From Pavlovales sp. CCMP2436 (lineage: Eukaryota; Haptophyta; Pavlovophyceae; Pavlovales), in contig MU631817.1 in the NCBI GenBank assembly GCA_026770615.1, forward strand, positions 68,029 through 78,213: a stretch of 10,185 nt of DNA, in the 5' to 3' direction. The notes under the pieces are model-generated. The model saw nothing but the letters and a program-made list of their open reading frames with translations. It was not told the origin of the DNA and searched no databases. Made by a program: the position numbers and the translations under genes. Below, piece after piece: positions 7,221-10,185 of this stretch (within the stretch, counting starts at the first letter, position 1; each line of letters starts with the position of its first letter).

Positions 7221-9132
7221 TGCGTGTGTGCGAGTGTGTGTGCGTTTGTGTGTGTGTGTGTCTCCGCGTGTCTGCGTGTATCTTTGTGTGCCTGTGCTTG
7301 TGTACGTGCGTGCGCGTTCGCGTGCGCGCTTGTGTGTGTGCGCATGCGCGCGCGCGTGTGTGCGCGCGTGTGCGCGTGTGTGTGTGTGTGCGCGCGTGCG
7401 TGCGTGTGGGTGGGGGGGGGGGTAAGGTGCGTTGGTCATTCTTTTGGTTTCATCTCAGCTGTTGCTGCTCAAACGAACACACACTGACCCTGACCCTGAC
7501 GGGACCAATAACAACCATGAGCAGGCACGCTGCGCGCACACATCGACAAGTCAGGCGGTGCGATGCCGTCCGCCGCGCAGCTGGCGCAGGCGCAGACGGA
7601 GCTGCTGCTCTCCAAGGAGCAGGTCTCATCATTCTACTCGCGTTTTGGTTGGTGTTGGTTTTTGCCCCGATATGTACCTGTTCCTTTAAGAGAAACAGGC
7701 TGCTGCTGCTCTCCAAGGAGCATTTTGTTGTTGTTGTTGTTGACTGTTGCTGCCCTCCTCCGCTGCTTAGGTGGCGCAGGAGCAGCTACTCTTTTATATG
7801 AAGAGGCCACTACTACTAATGCTATGAATCATAAGAATGAGATTATATCTCTCCCTGGGCTACTGCTAATGCGAATACATTTAGCGTTGTTCGTCATATT
7901 TAAAACAGCCCCAGCGCCTGGTCGAGTTGCTGCTCGTAATAATCATCATAAAATGAGTAATAATTATTCAACTAACAAGAATTACACTAATAATAACAGC
8001 TCCAGCGCCTGGTCGAGTTGCTGCGCATGCGGGCACTCGAGGCCAGGTAGCCCCTTTCGGAATTTAATACTACTTTCAACATCCTCCTCCCCCCCCTTTA
8101 ATTGTATAGCAACCCCAATAACTAACCCCCCAAATTAACCTGTTCCTTGCCCATGCCAGCGGCGCCGAAAATCGTGAATACCGATAAGACTACCAGTCAC
8201 TGAACACTCCTCCTCCCTCCTCCTCCCTCCTACTACTCCTCCTACTCCTCCTACTCCTCTTGCATTCCTGCGGTATCGAGTAAAAGCTTGGGTTCGTTTG
8301 AGTACAGTCAGCTCCAATAACAAACCCCTTTTTTTATAATAGTTCTTTTTACGTCCCCCGACTTGCAGCCCGAAGGCGTATGGGCATGACATACTATTCC
8401 CTTTTCCTTCCCCTCCAGTGGCGCGTCTGCGGAGGCGGTGACCACCTTCCGCGTCGAGTGCAAGCGCCGCCTTTTGAAAGTGCACAACGAGGACCTACAG
8501 CCGCTGCCCACACCCGAGCGCAAGCGCAAGGTACATTCCTACAGCTGCATTTCTATTGTTTAAAGCGCACGGTACATTCATACAGCTGCATTACTACTAA
8601 GCGCAAGGTACATTCCTACAGCTGCATTACTATTATTTAAAGCGCAAGGTACATTCATATTGCGCTCAAGCGCACGGTACATTTGAAAGCGATGCCCTCG
8701 TCCGCACGCGCCATCGGAGTGCGATCTATTCTAATATGATTAGTACTGTAATCGGCACCGCCCGCACCGGCGCCCTAGCCAGCGCCTCCGACTAAGTGTG
8801 CGGCAGATGAAGGGCGTCGCAGCATTAAGTTCAGCCAGACAGACAGCCAGACTTCTCATACAGCCAGACAGACAGCCAGAGCCCCCCTACAAGGATATTC
8901 TGATGAGTATTGTGATGAGTATGAAGAGCACCAACCCCAGCCCCAACCAACACCGTGCGTTTTTTTTCTCACCCGAGCGCCCGAACCTCAAATCAAAACC
9001 AACAAAAAAATCAAAAATCAAAAAAATCAAAAAAAGCTGGCTGACATGTACGAACAGCTCGCGGGCGGCTACCGAGAATGCGCGCAGAAGCTCGGCAAGC
9101 CCGCCCAAGCTGACCATTATCAGCTGGAATAA
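4854..9132 (+). CDS. HAT1: Histone acetyltransferase type B catalytic subunit (HAT1), ten exons
   Basis: Exons: 4854-5189, 5381-5497, 5631-5760, 6228-6308, 6417-6478, 7029-7095, 7555-7622, 8000-8046, 8419-8530, 9037-9132; 371 residues. Every junction is GT-AG and in phase. HAT1 enzymes are GNAT-fold proteins that acetylate newly made histone H4 with an RbAp46/48-type partner. Landmarks: first substrate-domain strands at 3-24; MMWLIDG...PIDV near 163-173; strand TVYIFVVP from 196; acetyl-CoA loop QRQGVGAQLL at 219-228 (Q-x-x-G-x-G); VNVEDP at 243-248 with the Glu-Asp pair used in catalysis; a C-terminal part with LVELLRM near 291-297, then [11 protein letters not shown] and a final helix. Residues 38-64 form a Gly/Ser/Glu/Ala low-complexity insert. 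ATG 4854 follows an in-frame TGA, yet about 70-90 residues found in other HAT1 proteins before this point are missing. Family assignment is secure; the exact start is not. Confidence 0.9.
4965..5045 (+). repeat. In-frame GC-rich minisatellite in HAT1 exon 1
   Basis: Repeats of the hexamer family gggctc / gggcga / gggcgt encode a run of Gly alternating with Ser, Glu, Val or Ala (residues 38-64). It lies in a loop between substrate-domain strands, where a length change would be tolerated. Confidence 0.85.
6000..6180. repeat. CA/CG and long TG/CG dinucleotide tract with an echo of HAT1 exon 4
   Basis: A short CA-CG run (about 6003-6024) precedes 6025-6066, an imperfect copy of the start of exon 4 (6225-6270; shared tttgtggtgccg and ggctgcg-gtgtg). 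Directly after the copy comes an alternating TG/CG purine-pyrimidine tract to about 6180. The true exon has a similar gcgcgtgtg at the same relative position, so the tract may have grown from it. Confidence 0.75.
6672..6770 (+). repeat. Echo of HAT1 exon 5 3' end followed by CA repeats
   Basis: Bases 6664-6710 copy the end of exon 5 and its donor (6441-6486): gatg, cggaggtgcaaaaggagg, a longer G-run, then gcagaggtga. The phase-0 GAG-GT donor is kept. A CA/CG tract (6714-6769) follows. Confidence 0.8.
6788..6866 (+). repeat. Short degenerate tandem repeat in HAT1 intron 5
   Basis: Four imperfect units of the type ggcattccttttaagag / gacactccttttaagag, about 17-27 bases apart. No coding meaning was seen. 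Confidence 0.55.
6897..6949. repeat. TTG trinucleotide microsatellite
   Basis: About 17 uninterrupted TTG units in HAT1 intron 5, followed by diverged TTATTG strings up to the exon 6 acceptor. Confidence 0.95.
7065..7187 (+). repeat. Duplicated 3' half of HAT1 exon 6 with donor
   Basis: 7065-7110 (real exon end, donor and first intron bases) recurs at 7140-7187, offset about 75 bases: ctacgcgac, tggt, cgcgccggt and caattg are shared. Between them lies a run of ten or more G. The copy still reads [10 protein letters not shown] against [10 protein letters not shown] and keeps a phase-1 donor, but a TAA sits just upstream and there is no usable acceptor. Confidence 0.85.
7188..7425. repeat. Long TG/CG alternating tract in HAT1 intron 6
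   Basis: About 230 bases are almost entirely alternating purine-pyrimidine (TG, CG and occasional TC/TA), ending in a G-run. Alternating CG/TG tracts are known to favour Z-DNA. The long Val/Cys open frames across it are artefacts. Confidence 0.9.
7457..7792 (+). repeat. Echoes of HAT1 exon 7 on both sides of the exon
   Basis: Bases 7702-7722 are identical over 21 positions to 7601-7621 (core gctctccaaggagca) at the exon 7 end, but lack the donor. Bases 7769-7792 resemble the middle of the exon (tggcgcagg, gcagctactct against gagctgctgct). Upstream, 7457-7480 (cagctgttgctgctcaaacg) is a weaker copy. A short TTG run lies at 7725-7741. Confidence 0.75.
7904..8024 (+). repeat. Duplicated acceptor and start of HAT1 exon 8
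   Basis: Bases 7904-7933 match 7995-8024 at 29 of 30 positions, including the ACAG acceptor and the first codons (core cagcgcctggtcgagttgct). The offset is 91 bases. Only the second copy runs on in frame to a donor (8047). The spacer contains AT-rich aataatcatcataa-type sequence. Confidence 0.9.
8201..8260. repeat. TCC/CTACTCC pyrimidine microsatellite
   Basis: Repeats of cctcctccct and then ctactcct in HAT1 intron 8. Confidence 0.9.
8328..8395 (+). mobile_element. Dispersed intronic element, copy B
   Basis: Second copy of the element at 1600-1665: T-run, AT-rich stretch, then cttgcagcccgaaggcgta, gggcatg and catac. It ends 23 bases before HAT1 exon 9, so it lies close to, but does not supply, the acceptor CCAG at 8415-8418. 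Confidence 0.55.
8525..8690 (+). repeat. Minisatellite across the HAT1 exon 9 donor
   Basis: Five units start with gcgca(a/c)ggtacatt at 8525, 8565, 8601, 8642 and 8670 (spacing 28-41 bases); most continue with c(c/a)tacagctgcatt. The first unit is the real exon end AAG plus donor GTACAT. The next four repeat the whole junction inside the intron. Confidence 0.9.
8831..8880. repeat. Short tandem repeat in HAT1 intron 9
   Basis: The 20-base string cagccagacagacagccaga occurs twice, at 8832 and 8861 (period 29). A gatgagtat repeat follows at about 8902-8923. Confidence 0.85.
8969..9036 (+). repeat. Weak echo of exon 9 plus AAAATCA array ending at the exon 10 acceptor
   Basis: Bases 8971-8981 (acccgagcgcc) resemble the exon 9 end (cacccgagcgca at 8511). 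Next come repeated A-runs separated by TC, up to the AAAG acceptor at 9033-9036. No polypyrimidine tract is present in the last 40 bases. Confidence 0.6.
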
Positions 9133-9308
9133 TTGACAAGCAAGCCTCGAGGAGGAGGAGGAGGAGGAGGAAAAGGTGATTTAGCCGCGAAGATCACAAC
9201 GGAGTGGCGACCTGCGCGGACTGCCGAGGGAGGCATCGGACGCTAGCCTCCATTTTGGATGATCACGTTCGCCAAGTGCGGACCTAGTGATCAATCACGT
9301 TGGTCTTT
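9133..9308. other. Convergent intergenic region
   Basis: Probable HAT1 3' untranslated region. It holds a GAG run (about 9151-9169) and a repeated atcacgtt (9263 and 9294). No gene or clear terminator was recognised. Confidence 0.5.
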
Positions 9309-9515
9309 TTAATAATCCGCGTCGATGTTCACGGCCCTCTTCTTCGTGGCGGCCTTCATCTCGAGCTGGTGAGCGCTCATGAAGGCCTCGACCAACGAGA
9401 CGCCGAGGCGTTCGGCGCAATCCTGCTCGAGCTGACCCGAGTACGGAACGCGCTTCGGACCTGGCTTGCTGCCGGCGCGGCTGCGGCAGAGCTTGCACGG
9501 GCAGATCGGGGGCAT
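9309..9515 (-). CDS. Small Cys-containing protein, 68 residues, unknown function
   Basis: The frame runs from ATG at 9515 to TAA at 9309-9311 and is GC-rich at third positions, like the real exons nearby. It begins MPPICPCKLCRSR, a C-x-C-x-x-C cluster that could bind a metal but is too small to name as a known zinc finger. It goes on through a basic, Pro/Gly-rich stretch to a short helix-like part and an acidic end. The frame is open for about 28 further codons upstream (to 9599), but that part lies over a GA run (9516-9528), so the start could instead be an exon junction. It may be the last exon of a longer gene or a stand-alone gene. No family was recognised. Confidence 0.4.
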   Translation of the reverse strand: MPPICPCKLCRSRAGSKPGPKRVPYSGQLEQDCAERLGVSLVEAFMSAHQLEMKAATKKRAVNIDADY

Positions 9516-9701
9516 GAGAGAGAGAGAGCGCGCGGCGGCGTGCCGATTTTTTCTCCCAATTGTCGCTTTTACTCGGAGATCTAATTGAGCTATAACCACC
9601 TTGGTTAACTACCTCGGAGCTCTATTTATCAGTGCATGCGGGCAAGCAACAGCTTTTTATCGTCCGACCGAACTCTCGCCGCCAACCTCCACCGCTCAAA
9701 C
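9516..9701. promoter_or_regulatory. Possible divergent promoter region
   Basis: It separates a minus-strand start (9515) from a plus-strand start (9702). It contains a GA run (9516-9528) and a CTATTTAT string near 9622. The pyrimidine-rich, start-proximal leader ccgccaacctccaccgctca just before 9702 is suitable for a 5' untranslated region. No specific element is certain. Confidence 0.25.
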
Positions 9702-10185
9702 ATGTCGCCCGGCGAGAGGCGCGCCAAGAAGACAAAGACCGAGCTTGAGCAGCTCACGCCCCGGCCAGTTTACTGAAATGGCACCTGCAATCCGTTCAAA
9801 CTAAATTCGTATTCTGATCAGTTCCATACTCGTTATCATCACTATGTTAAGTTGGTGAGCTGTGCGCCACCTGTTGATGAACCATGTCAACTGAGCCGAC
9901 GACGATGAGAAGACTCGAGCGGAATAAATTATACATACATATATAAGACTATCGCATTCTGCCCAAGCTATTACACTGACAATAATGTTGCCCTTCCTCC
10001 CGGCGTCGCGCGCCGGGCAAAGCCCCTCGAGGCCGAGTATCTCAGGAAAGCTCGTGCCCAGGACAGGGTATTCGGCCTCGCGCTACCCGGCCCCCACCTA
10101 AACGGCCCGAACGCCAGCATCGGCCCGATCGAGGCCAAGCTCAACACCGTAAAAAGCCGATCCACGGGAACGTCATCGGCGCTTT
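9702..10185 (+). CDS. Possible 5' part of an unrecognised split gene, cut by the right edge
   Basis: ATG 9702 starts a basic stretch (MSPGERRAKKTKTELEQL) that meets TGA at 9774 unless spliced. A donor CCA-GTTTAC at 9767/9768 and an acceptor GCAAAG ending at 10022 are both phase 0. They would join it to 10023-10185, a GC-rich open segment containing EAEYLRKARAQDRVFGLALP and then a Gly/Pro/Asn-rich part. That frame is open from 9909. The opposite strand is also open over 9971-10165, so strand choice rests on third-position bias and the plausible charged helix. The intron would be 255 bases and AT-rich. Function is unknown. Either exon alone is weakly supported. Confidence 0.35.

Noticed and set aside
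7484..7503. Telomere-like CTGACCCTGACCCTGA string
   Set aside because: Only two or three units inside an intron; it does not match a standard telomere unit.
7152..7801. Long Val/Cys open frames across the TG tracts (also 5898-6406)
   Set aside because: They are translations of dinucleotide repeats inside HAT1 introns, where stops are simply rare; composition is not protein-like.
7771..7818. Segment after CTTAG as an additional HAT1 exon
   Set aside because: It has no GT donor before its stop, and the family alignment is continuous without it; it resembles an echo of exon 7.
7563..8138. A continuous 191-codon frame starting in HAT1 exon 7
   Set aside because: It runs through the donor at 7623 in a frame that loses all HAT1 similarity; splicing to 8000 restores an ungapped family match.
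9971..10165. Minus-strand open frame near the right edge
   Set aside because: It is Arg/Ser/Ala-rich and typical of antisense to a GC-rich exon; the plus strand has better third-position bias, though certainty is low.

Overview
The window looks like nuclear DNA of a single-celled eukaryote, most likely a GC-rich microalga (haptophyte, stramenopile or similar; I cannot place it more closely). Coding exons are short, GC-rich, biased to C/G at third positions, and separated by phase-consistent GT-AG introns of about 100-850 bases. The introns are AT-rich or full of microsatellites. No bacterial operon, CRISPR array, tRNA or rRNA was seen.

Layout: (1) 19-2914, plus strand: the 3' six exons of a multi-span membrane protein of the NIPA / drug-metabolite-transporter type, cut by the left edge. 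(2) 2915-3292: intergenic. (3) 3293 to about 4238, minus strand: an unrecognised coiled-coil protein in at least three exons, with one unresolved frame change. (4) About 4250-4853: a divergent 5' region with a clear branch point and acceptor ending at 4800. (5) 4854-9132, plus strand: a ten-exon HAT1, the catalytic subunit of the type B histone acetyltransferase, giving a 371-residue model with the acetyl-CoA loop and the catalytic Glu-Asp pair. The usual N-terminal segment is missing. (6) 9309-9515, minus strand: a 68-residue Cys-containing open frame of unknown function. (7) 9702 to the right edge, plus strand: the possible start of another split gene. The genes show no shared pathway.

The most striking feature is structural. 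Almost every intron of the transporter and HAT1 genes carries one or more imperfect copies of the edge of the neighbouring exon, usually with its splice site. These 'exon-edge echoes' appear upstream of acceptors (copies of exon 5' ends) and downstream of donors (copies of exon 3' ends), sometimes as arrays of four or five units. Many are followed by runs of simple repeat. They point to introns that grew, or were created, by tandem duplication across splice junctions. A separate element of about 65 bases is shared by introns of the two genes.
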